Of a DNA stretch of 30,960 nucleotides, positions 16,066-24,604 are shown piece by piece (the stretch's first letter is position 1; every line of letters starts with the position of its first letter). Below the pieces are notes generated by a model. The model was not told the DNA's origin. It searched no databases and saw nothing but the letters and a program-made list of their open reading frames with translations. Source of the DNA: Planctomycetia bacterium (lineage in GTDB: Bacteria; Planctomycetota; Planctomycetia; Pirellulales; UBA1268); NCBI GenBank assembly GCA_009919445.1, contig RGBY01000004.1, positions 1-30,960 on the forward strand, written 5' to 3'. Position numbers and translations under genes: made by a program.

Positions 16066-16789
16066 CTGGTGCCCTTTCGGGGGTGAAGGGGGCTGGGGTG
16101 TGCTCGTTTCAACGGCTTGAATCTACAGTTTTGTCAGCAGGTTCACCTGCAGGTCAATTTCAGCAAGGCTTATCCCGCAGGATTGTCTTGCAGCAGGGCA
16201 GTTGACTGGATGAATGAACACAGCGTCAACGTGGCAGTTCGCGCCTCAGTTTTAACGACGCACTGCTCAAAAGTTCTGCACGATTCTGTCCGCAGTCGCT
16301 ATCGCAGACGTCGTTCTGATGCACTAGTAGTATGAATTAGTCAGTTGAACAACAGGAAGCTTCTTGTGCCGTAGAACGCAGTGACCTTTCAGTGGCACCA
16401 GTGATTGGTCTCGTAGATTTCCTCTGCTTTGCTCTGATCCATCAAAATCACCATGGTTTTAGTGGTTGGGAATTCTGTGAAATCGATGATTATCCGTCGC
16501 TGGCACGAACGACGGTACGCTCGACGGCGGTGGCAGAAAGCCTGCTGTCCGCCCAAAGCCCATGAGTTCGGGTAAGTGATAGCCCAATTGCCCGAATAGT
16601 TCATCATGAAGCAAGCCAATGAAACTAGGCAGTGGGCAAATCTGCCTGAGCCTTTGGTCGTATCAAAATGGATTCCCAGGTGCGGGCGTGAAGGCTAGTG
16701 ATGTCTCAATGACTTCGTGGGGCCGGTGGCTTGTGAGAGCAAAGTTAGCAATGATGTTCTGGGTTCGGGTGGCTGAAAGGGTTTTCTCT
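16066..16789. other. Long AT-richer intergenic region, no recognised gene
   Basis: This 724-base gap lies between the YHYH and DUF1501 genes. A 76-codon frame on the minus strand (16389-16619) and an overlapping frame reading 'DELFGQLGYHLPELMGFG' are open but lack ribosome sites and match nothing I recognise. They may be remnants of a lost gene. A short palindrome sits at 16137-16150. The composition resembles the following DUF1501/DUF1553 pair rather than the flanks. Confidence 0.5.
16137..16150. promoter_or_regulatory. 14-base palindrome upstream of the YHYH gene
   Basis: GCAGGT-TC-ACCTGC is a perfect inverted repeat with a 2-base gap, 72-85 bases upstream of the YHYH start. This is a plausible operator position; no regulator is known. 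Confidence 0.3.
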
Positions 16790-18181
16790 CTATGTCAGTA
16801 GTTCCGTGATAACTTGCCCGCCAAACTGAGAGAGCTGTTTGTGCCTTCCGGCATGGTAGTAAGTCAGTTTGTTGTCGTCTAATCCAAGGAGGTGTAGCAG
16901 CGTCACATGCACATCACGGATGTGGTGTACACACTCAACGGCCTCGGCCCCAATTTCGTCAGTCGCGCCGATTGTCTGGCCTCCCTTCGTGCCGCCGCCG
17001 GCGAACCACATTGTCATTGCCTTTGCGTTGTGGTCTCGGCCGTAAGATTGGCTGCCGCCCCGCAGGCCGTTGTCAGGTGTGCGGCCAAACTCACCGCACC
17101 AAACAACGAGTGTGTCCTTAAGCATGTCGCGTTGTTTGAGGTCTTGCAGAAGAGCGGCAATCGGCTTGTCGACGCTGCGAATAAGTGACCCATGCGCCTT
17201 TTCAATGTAGTCATGACTGTCCCAGTTGCCGGCATAGACCTGCACAAATCGGACGCCCTTCTCAACTAATCTCCGTGCGAGGAGGCATTTCCTGCCAAAG
17301 GCATCGGTGCTTGCCTCCCCAATTCCGTACGCCTCTCGCGTTGCACGGGACTCTCCCTCGAGGTCAATGACATCCGGAACCTCTGTCTGCATTGCAAATG
17401 CAAGTTCATAGCTTTCCAGCCGGGCCGCCAGATCACTGCGAAGGGGCCGGGCTGCGAGGTGTGACTGGTTTAAGTGGCTCAGGAGATCAAGGTTTTTTCG
17501 CTGTCGATCACGAGAAATGTTCGTGGCTGGGGATAGATTGAGAATCGGACTCCCTTTTGGGCGAAGAGGCGTGCCTTGAAATTTTGCAGGAAGGAACCCA
17601 TTCGACCAGTTGCCAGCACCCCCTTGAGGCCAGCTCGTTCTGGGCAAAACGACAAACCCTGGCAGATTCTCGTTTGGGGATCCAAGTCCGTAGGTTACCC
17701 ACGAGCCAAGAGCAGGGTCACCACCAAACTGATTGCCGGTATTGAGTTGATAGCAGGCTGTCGGGTGATTCACTGACTCGACTTGGGCACCACGAAAGAA
17801 ACAAATGTCATCCACGAGGTGCTTTAAGTGCATCCAAGGAACTGAAATGTCAGCGCCGCATTGCCCCGCTTTTTGGAAATTGAAAGGACTTCTGACAAAG
17901 TAGCGTTCACCAGATGACATGGCGCTTTCTGCTTCACCACTGCGGTTAAACGCTTGGAGGTGCCGCTTGGCCAATTCTGGCTTGGGATCAAATGTATCAA
18001 TATGCGAAGGGCCACCTTCCATCATCAGGAAAATACAGTGCTTCGCCCGCGGTGCGTGATGGACTAGTCCTTCTTCGGCTTGTGTCATTGCGGTAAGGGC
18101 CACTGACCCAAGTCCAACACCCATCCCAAATAGGGCTTCACGTCGGGTTGGTATAACGAGATTGCGTTGTTTTTTTGTCAT
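16790..18181 (-). CDS. DUF1501 protein with Tat signal (sulfatase-like fold)
   Basis: This 463-residue product opens with a twin-Arg signal, 'TRREALFGMGVGLGSVAL', so it is exported folded through Tat. Typical DUF1501 landmarks follow: 'CIFLMMEGGPSHIDTFDPKP', 'ESVNHPTACYQLNTGNQF', 'GSWVTYGLGS', 'QVYAGNWDSHD', 'VVWCGEFGRTP' and 'GRDHNAKAMTMWFAGGG'. The end is 'LLGLDDNKLTYYHAGRHKQL'. DUF1501 belongs to the alkaline phosphatase/sulfatase superfamily; the Asp and His of 'GRDHN' and 'WDSHD' are candidate metal ligands, while the sulfatase Cys motif is absent. It follows the DUF1549/DUF1553 gene by two bases, an arrangement repeated many times in planctomycete genomes. The substrate is unknown; polysaccharide breakdown is a common suggestion. 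Confidence 0.95.
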   Translation of the reverse strand: MTKKQRNLVIPTRREALFGMGVGLGSVALTAMTQAEEGLVHHAPRAKHCIFLMMEGGPSHIDTFDPKPELAKRHLQAFNRSGEAESAMSSGERYFVRSPFNFQKAGQCGADISVPWMHLKHLVDDICFFRGAQVESVNHPTACYQLNTGNQFGGDPALGSWVTYGLGSPNENLPGFVVLPRTSWPQGGAGNWSNGFLPAKFQGTPLRPKGSPILNLSPATNISRDRQRKNLDLLSHLNQSHLAARPLRSDLAARLESYELAFAMQTEVPDVIDLEGESRATREAYGIGEASTDAFGRKCLLARRLVEKGVRFVQVYAGNWDSHDYIEKAHGSLIRSVDKPIAALLQDLKQRDMLKDTLVVWCGEFGRTPDNGLRGGSQSYGRDHNAKAMTMWFAGGGTKGGQTIGATDEIGAEAVECVHHIRDVHVTLLHLLGLDDNKLTYYHAGRHKQLSQFGGQVITELLT

Positions 18182-18183
18182 GA

Positions 18184-20964
18184 TTAATCGAGGTAGGCAA
18201 ACTCGTTTGTATTCAGCAGGATTCGCAGCACATGGGCGAGGCCACGCGTCCTTGCGTCGACATCACCGGCCTGTAAATCTGGCTGGTAGGTCGTGTAGGC
18301 AGGCATGATTTCTACAAAATCGTAGAGCTCCCCGGTCTTCTCAGCCATGACGGTGCGAGTGATCTGGTCAGGATATGATGCTGGCTCATACTGCTTGCTA
18401 GCCTCTTCTTCCGTTGCGGCCTGCCAGTGTTTAGTGCACATGAGAAGTTCTGTGTCGGTTGGATCACGAGTGAATGCCAGTTGAAATGACCGCTGAATAA
18501 CATTTGCGGCAAGGGTCTTGTCGTCGGTCTGGTTCTTAATGGCCTGGTCATTGCGTAACAGCCGATCAGCGAAAGCGATCGCACGGTCTAGAGAGACCTG
18601 TGAGTTGAACAGAGTAAGCGCTTGCGGGGCAACAATTGATGTCTCCCGCAATTCACATGATTTCTCAGGGCTCGGCTGGTTAAATGCTTCTAGGAAAGGG
18701 TCTCTTAGCCCTCGAATCCTCTCGGCATAGATTGTTCTTCGATTGCGTTGGTCAGGCAACGGGTCGGGTTCATAAACCGAGGCCGTTCCTCCCATTATTT
18801 GTCGCGGTTGGAAGGCGACTTCATGATTGAGGTTGGGGCGGCAGGGAATTCCACCCACAGCAAGATTTATTTCCCCACTGATAAAAAGCATTGCATCTCT
18901 AAGTTCCTCGGCAGTCAGGCGACGTGGCTGGAAAATTGCATAACGTTGCCGTAGCGGATCTTTTTTCTCAAGTGCTTGTGGTAATGGGTGGCGGCTATCC
19001 CGTTGATACGCCTGAGAGGTGATAATCAAACGATTAAGTTTTTTGATTGACCAGTCGTTCCTCATTAGCCAGGTTGCAAGGTAATCGAGTAATTCTGGAT
19101 GTGTGGGCAGTCCGCCGGTGCCTCCAAAGTTATTCGGATTTGACGCAATCCCGCGACCAAAGTGCCATGACCAAATGCGGTTTGCGATGACGCGTGCGGT
19201 AAGTGGGTTTGAGGGATGTGTGATCCAATTCGCTAATGCCAATCGTCGTTTTCCTTTGCCGTCTGGAAAGTCCAGAGAGGGCATGCCTGCCAGAGACTCG
19301 GCCGCGGACAAGCTGCCTGGCTTAACCGTTGCGCCGTTAGCGTAAACGTCACCGCCAGTATGAATAACGTCGTTCTCGATCTCTCCCTCGTTCCAAGGGC
19401 TCGCGGGAAGTGAGGTTTTTCCTTGCACGCTTTTTCGAATGATTGTGGCGCCGGTATAAACCGATAGGGCAAGCGGTTTGGTGCGGTCGAGTTCGATCGT
19501 ATGACGTTCAATGTTTTTTGACATTCTGCCGGAGGAGGCTTCGTCACCAGGGTCAAGGCCGTTGTCTCCGACTTTGGCGTCTTTGGTTTCCTCCTTTTTA
19601 CGCTGCTTGATCTTGGTGCGAAGTTCTTTCTGCTGGGCGACATATGCAGCGATTTTCTGCGTGACAAGGGTGTCGCTTTCTGCGAACCCAACTCGGCTTT
19701 CAGCGTCTAGGAAATCGACTTCGCGTTCTGCGAACTGTGTCGTTGAAAAGACCGCCATCATGCGATAGTAGTCCCGAGTTGGAACGGGATCGAACTTGTG
19801 GTCGTGGCACTTACAGCAGAGCATGGAATGGGCGAGGAAAGTTTGGCCCACACTGTCGGTGACGTCATCTAGCCACTGCCCGCGGGTCTCTTTGAAGACG
19901 CTCATCGCAGTTTGTTCCCACGGCCCCATTCGTAGAAAGCCGGTGGCAATCAGATTCTCAATACTGTCTTGGTTCAATTCATCGCCAGCGATCTGCTGGC
20001 GGATGAACTCATCGTACGGCTTGTCGTTGTTGAATGAACGAACCACGTAGTCGCGGTATCGCCACGCATTGGGGCGGCTGTAATCGTTCGCGAAGCCTGC
20101 AGTGTCGGCGTAGCGGACAACATCAAGCCATTGCCTGCCGAAGTGTTCGCCGTAATGTTGCGTTTCCATGAGCTGGTCAGCCAGAATCGCCACTGCGTTG
20201 TCCGGATCCTTCAAAAAATTCTGCTTAAAATCCACAGCTTGGTTTGGAGTTGGTGGTAGTCCCGTGAGTCCGAAAAACACTCGACGTACAATTGTGCGGA
20301 CATTTGCTCTTGGGGCGGCTTTGAGACTCACCTGTGCAAGTGCCTTGTCGAGAAACCAGTCGATGGGATGGTGTCCTTCGGGAACCTTCGGTGATTGAAT
20401 TGGGCGGTAGGCCCACAGTTTGCTCGCTTCGTAGCGACGATTTTGCCACGTATCGGAAAGGGCTCTGGAGGTCCTGACCTGTTCGCCATCGGCATATTCT
20501 TGTTGAATATTTTTGATGCGGTCGGCGTTTGGCCATGGGGCGCCAGCGTTAATCCAATCACGCAACCACCATTGTTCTTCCTGCGAGAGTCGGTCCGCCT
20601 CTTTCGGCGGCATTTCGAAGCCAGGCTCTTTTCGAGTTGTCGTGAGATAGAGCATGCTGTGCATAGCATCACCACTCATGACAACCTTTTCTCCGAAGGT
20701 GTCACCCCCAGCCAGCATTCGTTCACGTGAGGTCATGTCAAAACCTCCCTCGACTTCATCTGCCGAGGCTCCGTGGCACGCCAGGCATTTTTCCTCGAGT
20801 AAAGGTTTGACGTGCAGCGAGAAAAGCTTTTCTCCCGGATGAAGTTCAGCAAGATCGGCCCCTCCTGCTGCTACAGAGAAGCAGCAGAAGGCAAGGCTCA
20901 GAGGTAGAAGGACACCTATTTTCATGTAGGTAAGTGACCGAAGGAGTTTCGTTATAGGAAGCAT
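18184..20964 (-). CDS. Planctomycete cytochrome C / DUF1549 / DUF1553 protein
   Basis: The product has 926 residues; a second ATG at 20925 would give a cleaner signal peptide ('MKIGVLLPLSLAFCC') and may be the true start. In order it has the signal, and a planctomycete cytochrome domain with one haem-binding CxxCH ('EKCLACHG', Cys60, Cys63, His64), ending about 'MPPKEADRLSQEE'. The DUF1549 domain comes next ('FFGLTGLPPTP', 'GRQWLDVVRYADTAGF', 'PYDEFIRQQIAGDEL'), followed by a Lys-rich charged linker near 445-490. The DUF1553 domain closes the protein ('LANWITHPSNPLTARVIANR', 'LIITSQAYQ'). Many homologues carry an extra inserted domain that is not evident here. It is exported and probably works with the DUF1501 protein encoded two bases downstream. 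Confidence 0.95.
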   Translation of the reverse strand: MLPITKLLRSLTYMKIGVLLPLSLAFCCFSVAAGGADLAELHPGEKLFSLHVKPLLEEKCLACHGASADEVEGGFDMTSRERMLAGGDTFGEKVVMSGDAMHSMLYLTTTRKEPGFEMPPKEADRLSQEEQWWLRDWINAGAPWPNADRIKNIQQEYADGEQVRTSRALSDTWQNRRYEASKLWAYRPIQSPKVPEGHHPIDWFLDKALAQVSLKAAPRANVRTIVRRVFFGLTGLPPTPNQAVDFKQNFLKDPDNAVAILADQLMETQHYGEHFGRQWLDVVRYADTAGFANDYSRPNAWRYRDYVVRSFNNDKPYDEFIRQQIAGDELNQDSIENLIATGFLRMGPWEQTAMSVFKETRGQWLDDVTDSVGQTFLAHSMLCCKCHDHKFDPVPTRDYYRMMAVFSTTQFAEREVDFLDAESRVGFAESDTLVTQKIAAYVAQQKELRTKIKQRKKEETKDAKVGDNGLDPGDEASSGRMSKNIERHTIELDRTKPLALSVYTGATIIRKSVQGKTSLPASPWNEGEIENDVIHTGGDVYANGATVKPGSLSAAESLAGMPSLDFPDGKGKRRLALANWITHPSNPLTARVIANRIWSWHFGRGIASNPNNFGGTGGLPTHPELLDYLATWLMRNDWSIKKLNRLIITSQAYQRDSRHPLPQALEKKDPLRQRYAIFQPRRLTAEELRDAMLFISGEINLAVGGIPCRPNLNHEVAFQPRQIMGGTASVYEPDPLPDQRNRRTIYAERIRGLRDPFLEAFNQPSPEKSCELRETSIVAPQALTLFNSQVSLDRAIAFADRLLRNDQAIKNQTDDKTLAANVIQRSFQLAFTRDPTDTELLMCTKHWQAATEEEASKQYEPASYPDQITRTVMAEKTGELYDFVEIMPAYTTYQPDLQAGDVDARTRGLAHVLRILLNTNEFAYLD

Positions 20965-21363
20965 GTTGAATGAGTCGCAAACATTATTCTGCGGCGAGCG
21001 GTCTGAAGATTTTCGAGCAGATCTAGTTTCGTAAGAGCCATCGAATATTGCAATGTAAGCCCTACCTACCTGCGGTTTTTACTAGGAGGCAGACAGTGCC
21101 TTTCGTGCCGCTATCCTTAGGCTGTTTTGGTTGGCCGGTGCTTGCTCGCAAAGCCAGGATAGGACACGATCAACCCCTGCTCTTTGTGGGAGTGAGGGAG
21201 TAAATCTTGTGTGCGAAACGCGAAAAACGAACGAAGCGGGAGTTTGTTAAGGCTGGCTGCGGAGAAGGTTCGGCAAGAACTGTTTTGCAACGCCGGAGGG
21301 CTTTTGGCTGGTGCAGCCAAAAGGGCATCTTTGGCCCCTGCCGGGAAGATGGCAAGTGATCAA
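20965..21363. other. Intergenic region between sulfatase and cytochrome-DUF1549 gene
   Basis: This 399-base gap lies between two co-oriented minus-strand genes. The right part holds a perfect hairpin (21301-21323) just past the sulfatase stop. The left part should hold the promoter for the gene starting at 20964, but no clear -35/-10 pair was recognised. No gene is seen. Confidence 0.5.
21301..21323 (-). terminator. Perfect hairpin after the sulfatase gene
   Basis: CTTTTGGCT (21301-21309) and AGCCAAAAG (21315-21323) form a 9-bp perfect stem with a 5-base loop, about 40 bases after the sulfatase stop. The minus strand continues CCCTCCGG, so there is no T-tract. It is best read as a 3'-end hairpin. 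Confidence 0.45.
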
Positions 21364-22905
21364 TCAGTATTTCCCTGGTTTGCGTGGGCTGCCACCGTGT
21401 TTTTTTGGGCCTGGTAAAAAGTCGATGAAGCCCCCGCCTTTTTTTCTGAATTCCGCAACGGTCTGTTCTCTGAGTTCGGCAAGTTTTTCTTGGCAGTCAG
21501 GATGCGTGGCGAGGTTGTCGAGTTCTTCTGGGTCACTTTCGAGATCGTATAGTTCCTCGAGAACATATTCATCGAGATGTCGGATGTACTTGTACGGCCC
21601 GTTTCGCATCATGATCCATGCGGTAAGGCCGTTTCTTTTGAAGATCTCAAAGTTCTTTTTCTGCAGGGCCTGAGAGACACGGTCACCGTATTGGTAGGTC
21701 GTGTTGATCATTAGCATCGGCTCGCTGAGCGAGGACTGCGGGTTGTTAAGCAGGCCAGTGAGATCGCGGCCGTGCATTTTCCAGGCGGGCTCAATCGCTG
21801 CAATCGCGTGGATGGTCCGAGTGAGGTCCACGCCGCTGACCGCCTCTGTGCAGACAGTGGCCGGCTGAATCCGCCCGGGTGCCGAGAATATCAATGGAGC
21901 ACAGATGTTGGCGTCGTAAGCAGCCCACTTTTCTCTCATGCCATGCTGGCCCCAGGCATACCCTTGGTCAGAGGTGAAGACAATCACGGTGTTTTCGCGT
22001 TGCCCGCTTTCCTCCAGTGCCCCCACCAGCGCGCCAACGCCATCATCGAGTGACCGGACTGCTCGGTGGTATTTCTTCACGGCGGAGTCGTATTCGACGG
22101 GGTCACCATGCTGATCCTTTTTCCAGCGAGTGAGATTTTTGAGGTGATCGGGCTTTCCCGGCCGCGGCCCGAAAATGTCAGCGGGTACCGAAGCAGAAGG
22201 AGTCTCTGCGTAGAAGTCGGCATGCCGGTCTGCAGGCGTGTAGGGTGCATGGACGCCAGCGTAGCAAAGCCAGAGAAACCAGGGTTTGTGAGCCCCAGCC
22301 TGCGTTTTGATGTAGTTAACTGAAAGTTCCGTGTAGCGGTCGGTGCTGTAGCCACCCAGCGGGTGGCGCTGTCCACCATTTGTTCTCACCAGCGTGTGTT
22401 CGTAATAGGCAGAGGCATTCCGTCTGCCACCACCCCGATCCCAAATGACGGAATAGTCCCAGTCACGTCCATGGCCAATGTCCGCACCAAGGTGCCATTT
22501 CCCAATGCAGGCGGTCTCATAGCCATTTTTCCTGAACACTGATGGAAAGAAACGTAACCGCTCGGGGTCGTAGCTCGCCATTGGGTAGTTCGTGACTTTC
22601 AGTGAATCGTGACCATGCTGGAGCAGGCCGGTCAGCACACTGGCCCGCGAGGGCTGGCACCATGCTCCTGTGTAGCAGGAGGTGAACCGCATCCCCGAGG
22701 CTGCGAGCGCGTCAATGTTTGGCGTCTTTATCCAAGGGCGGGCTTCGGGGTAACACGAGACTGTGCGGCAGGACTGGTCGTCGGTAAAGATAAAGAGAAT
22801 GTTTGGTGGCTGCGTGTCAGCTGCGGCCGAAGTTGGCAGGCAAAATAGAACAGTGAGGACCAGAAAGGCGAGAATAAGCCATTTGCTTTTGACAGCAGTT
22901 CCCAT
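21364..22905 (-). CDS. Exported type I sulfatase
   Basis: From the ATG at 22905, preceded by an AAGGAAAGAG purine run, the product has 513 residues and a signal peptide (about 8-28). A start at 22974 would add 23 hydrophilic residues. The core begins 'PNILFIFTDDQS' (metal-binding Asp pair at 42-43). The active site is 'WCQPSRASVLTG', with C83-x-P-S-R87 as the formylglycine motif, so an anaerobic or aerobic maturase is needed. 'ACIGKWHLG', 'VIVFTSDQGYAWGQHG' and a C-terminal 'YELYDLESDPEELDNL'-like block complete the family. The enzyme probably removes sulfate esters from polysaccharides in the periplasm or outside the cell; the substrate cannot be read. It precedes the DUF1553/DUF1501 pair in the same direction. 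Confidence 0.95.
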   Translation of the reverse strand: MGTAVKSKWLILAFLVLTVLFCLPTSAAADTQPPNILFIFTDDQSCRTVSCYPEARPWIKTPNIDALAASGMRFTSCYTGAWCQPSRASVLTGLLQHGHDSLKVTNYPMASYDPERLRFFPSVFRKNGYETACIGKWHLGADIGHGRDWDYSVIWDRGGGRRNASAYYEHTLVRTNGGQRHPLGGYSTDRYTELSVNYIKTQAGAHKPWFLWLCYAGVHAPYTPADRHADFYAETPSASVPADIFGPRPGKPDHLKNLTRWKKDQHGDPVEYDSAVKKYHRAVRSLDDGVGALVGALEESGQRENTVIVFTSDQGYAWGQHGMREKWAAYDANICAPLIFSAPGRIQPATVCTEAVSGVDLTRTIHAIAAIEPAWKMHGRDLTGLLNNPQSSLSEPMLMINTTYQYGDRVSQALQKKNFEIFKRNGLTAWIMMRNGPYKYIRHLDEYVLEELYDLESDPEELDNLATHPDCQEKLAELREQTVAEFRKKGGGFIDFLPGPKKHGGSPRKPGKY

Positions 22906-23072
22906 CAAAAAGATCTCTTTCCTTGCGAGTCTGGGTTTGGGGTCCTGGCGGCTAGGTTCATCCTCGCGAGGCATGCAAGCTTTGCCATTTGAGAACCCCT
23001 GGCTGTGATTCTACGCGACGCATGATTTCGCGAAGAAACTGATTCTGCGGCCTCGCAGTCCATGCAGAAGGC

Positions 23073-23111
23073 AAAAAAAATCCCCCGCGGCTTTTTCACA
23101 GGCCGCGGGGG
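23073..23111 (-). terminator. Intrinsic terminator of the TIGR03000 gene
   Basis: CCCCCGCGGC (23082-23091) and GCCGCGGGGG (23102-23111) make a perfect 10-bp GC stem with a 10-base loop. On the minus strand it is followed by eight T (the A-run 23073-23080). It lies 30 bases past the stop at 23142. This is the clearest rho-independent terminator in the window. Confidence 0.92.
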
Positions 23112-23141
23112 AAACGTGCGAATGACTGGCTGTTGCTCGGA

Positions 23142-24281
23142 TTAGCGTGTCGAGGCAGTGGCCCCAATCAGGCTGGCATCAACAAGTCCGTCAACTGGTG
23201 AGAAGGACAGTTCCACCTCGTCACCGGCTGTCAGGTCGATCACTTTGGTTTCAATCTGCTCGCGGCCATCGACCTTGGTGACCACGCGAATCTCGTAGTC
23301 CTTCCAGGTTTCACCAGCTGCCAGTGCTGTTGTTTCAAAGCTACGGATTTCACCGTCCGAGCCGGTGGCATTGCCTGCCAGCCAAACGTCAGCATCAGCC
23401 GGCACCTGAAGCGACAGCGTGGTAACGGGTGATTCTGGCATGAATGAAACCTGGTGAAGTTCACCAGCTGAAACGCTCACTGTTCGCGTTTCTTCAGTGG
23501 CCTCGCCATCACGATCAATGACCATCGTTACGGTGTAGTCATAGACCTTGCCCTCGCTGAGGCCCCGTGACACGAACTGTCTCTCGGTGCCCGTCGAATT
23601 GGTCTTTGCACCATTGACCAACAGGGTGGCGTTGGTTGGTACAGAAACCAGAAGCAAGACACCGTCCTCCGGCACGAAGAAAGTCGATGCATCAGAGGCT
23701 GGTGTTGGGGTTTCGATTTCTTCGCCCGAATCACCAGCCTTATCGCCGACTGGCTCATCGGTGATGACTCGATAGGAATCGACTGGCAGGCTCGAACTCA
23801 TGGTCGACATGCTTGAGTAGCCGACGCTGGCAGAGGGAACAACATAGCTGTAGCCATAACTGCCGTACGAGCCCCCTGAACTTCCGCCGCTGGAACTCGA
23901 GCCCCCTGAGGAACCGTAGAAGGCAGAGTGGCTGCCACCAGAGCTGCCACAACTCGAGTGTGAGGCCTGACGGTAGGCCCGGCGAGCGGCCTTCCGCTCC
24001 CAGTGGGTCATGCGATGCCCACCAGAGCTGCTTGAGCCTCCCGAGGAGGAGCAGCCGCCCGACGACGACGAGCCACCGGAGGAAGATGAGCCGCTGGCCA
24101 CCACGTAGCCACCGGAGGAACCGCCGGAAGAACTGCTGCCGCCACTCGAACTCGAGCCACCGGACGAGCCGTGGGCGGCAGTGTAACGATGGTGCCAGCC
24201 GGCCTGGACATGGCTCGCAGCCAACGCGACCGCACAAAAAGAACAAATTCCGATCGACCGGACGAAGCGGTGAACCAACAT
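23142..24281 (-). CDS. Exported Ser/Gly-rich protein with two TIGR03000 repeats
   Basis: This 379-residue protein has a signal peptide ending near 'ASHVQA' (27). Residues 38-88 are nearly pure Ser/Gly ('GGSSSSGG' units), followed by a short basic helix ('HWERKAARRAYRQASH', 93-108). A second Ser/Gly/Tyr tract occupies 109-165. Two TIGR03000 domains follow, at about 206-280 ('VSVPTNATLLVNGAKTNSTG' to 'VSF') and about 286-360 ('LQVPADADVWLAGNATGSDG' to 'LSF'). TIGR03000 is a paralogous beta-rich family peculiar to planctomycetes, of unknown function and probably surface-exposed. The Ser/Gly tract may be a flexible or adhesive linker. It is monocistronic by its own terminator and by the 320-base upstream gap that carries phased A-tracts. 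Confidence 0.92.
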   Translation of the reverse strand: MLVHRFVRSIGICSFCAVALAASHVQAGWHHRYTAAHGSSGGSSSSGGSSSSGGSSGGYVVASGSSSSGGSSSSGGCSSSGGSSSSGGHRMTHWERKAARRAYRQASHSSCGSSGGSHSAFYGSSGGSSSSGGSSGGSYGSYGYSYVVPSASVGYSSMSTMSSSLPVDSYRVITDEPVGDKAGDSGEEIETPTPASDASTFFVPEDGVLLLVSVPTNATLLVNGAKTNSTGTERQFVSRGLSEGKVYDYTVTMVIDRDGEATEETRTVSVSAGELHQVSFMPESPVTTLSLQVPADADVWLAGNATGSDGEIRSFETTALAAGETWKDYEIRVVTKVDGREQIETKVIDLTAGDEVELSFSPVDGLVDASLIGATASTR

Positions 24282-24604
24282 CTTGGGGCAATCTCCACAA
24301 ATGGGTGTAAACGGTGGCAGACTCGACGATCAGGCGAGCCCGCGGGTGCGACCAACCTGCAGCGGCAGCACGGGCCGCAATGCCTAAAAGGATAGTTTGA
24401 CGGTTACATAACGCAAGAAGGATGGGTAGTCTGGGGTGAAAATGCCTGCTGTGCGGGTGGGGGCGGACCGCTGCCCAGTGCTGGCAGTTGCGGCAAAGAA
24501 CCGGGGAAAAAGCCTGAAAACAATGCAGAAATGGCGGGAAACTGCGAGAAACCGCAGGAAAACAGCTGAAAGGCTGGAGAGCAGACGGCGATCAGCCATG
24601 CGTT
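24282..24604. other. Upstream region of the TIGR03000 gene
   Basis: This 323-base gap lies before the TIGR03000 start. Overlapping frames are not convincing as genes. The distal part carries a 10-bp-phased series of A-tracts (24495-24571). The proximal part has no recognised motif. Confidence 0.5.
24495..24571. repeat. Phased A-tract array (predicted curved DNA)
   Basis: Eight short A-runs of 3-5 bases begin at 24495, 24507, 24517, 24529, 24539, 24549, 24559 and 24569, so neighbouring runs are 10-12 bases apart and mostly exactly 10. Most are preceded by G (GAAA). Such helical phasing is expected to bend DNA. It lies 214-290 bases upstream of the TIGR03000 start and just past the end of the methyltransferase gene. 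Confidence 0.7.

Noticed and set aside
16066..16789. Candidate insertion-sequence remnant
   Set aside because: No terminal inverted repeats, target duplication or transposase motif were found.
24012..24180. Repetitive stretch that might look like a CRISPR or minisatellite
   Set aside because: It is the Ser/Gly codon repeats of the TIGR03000 protein; units are irregular and there are no spacers.
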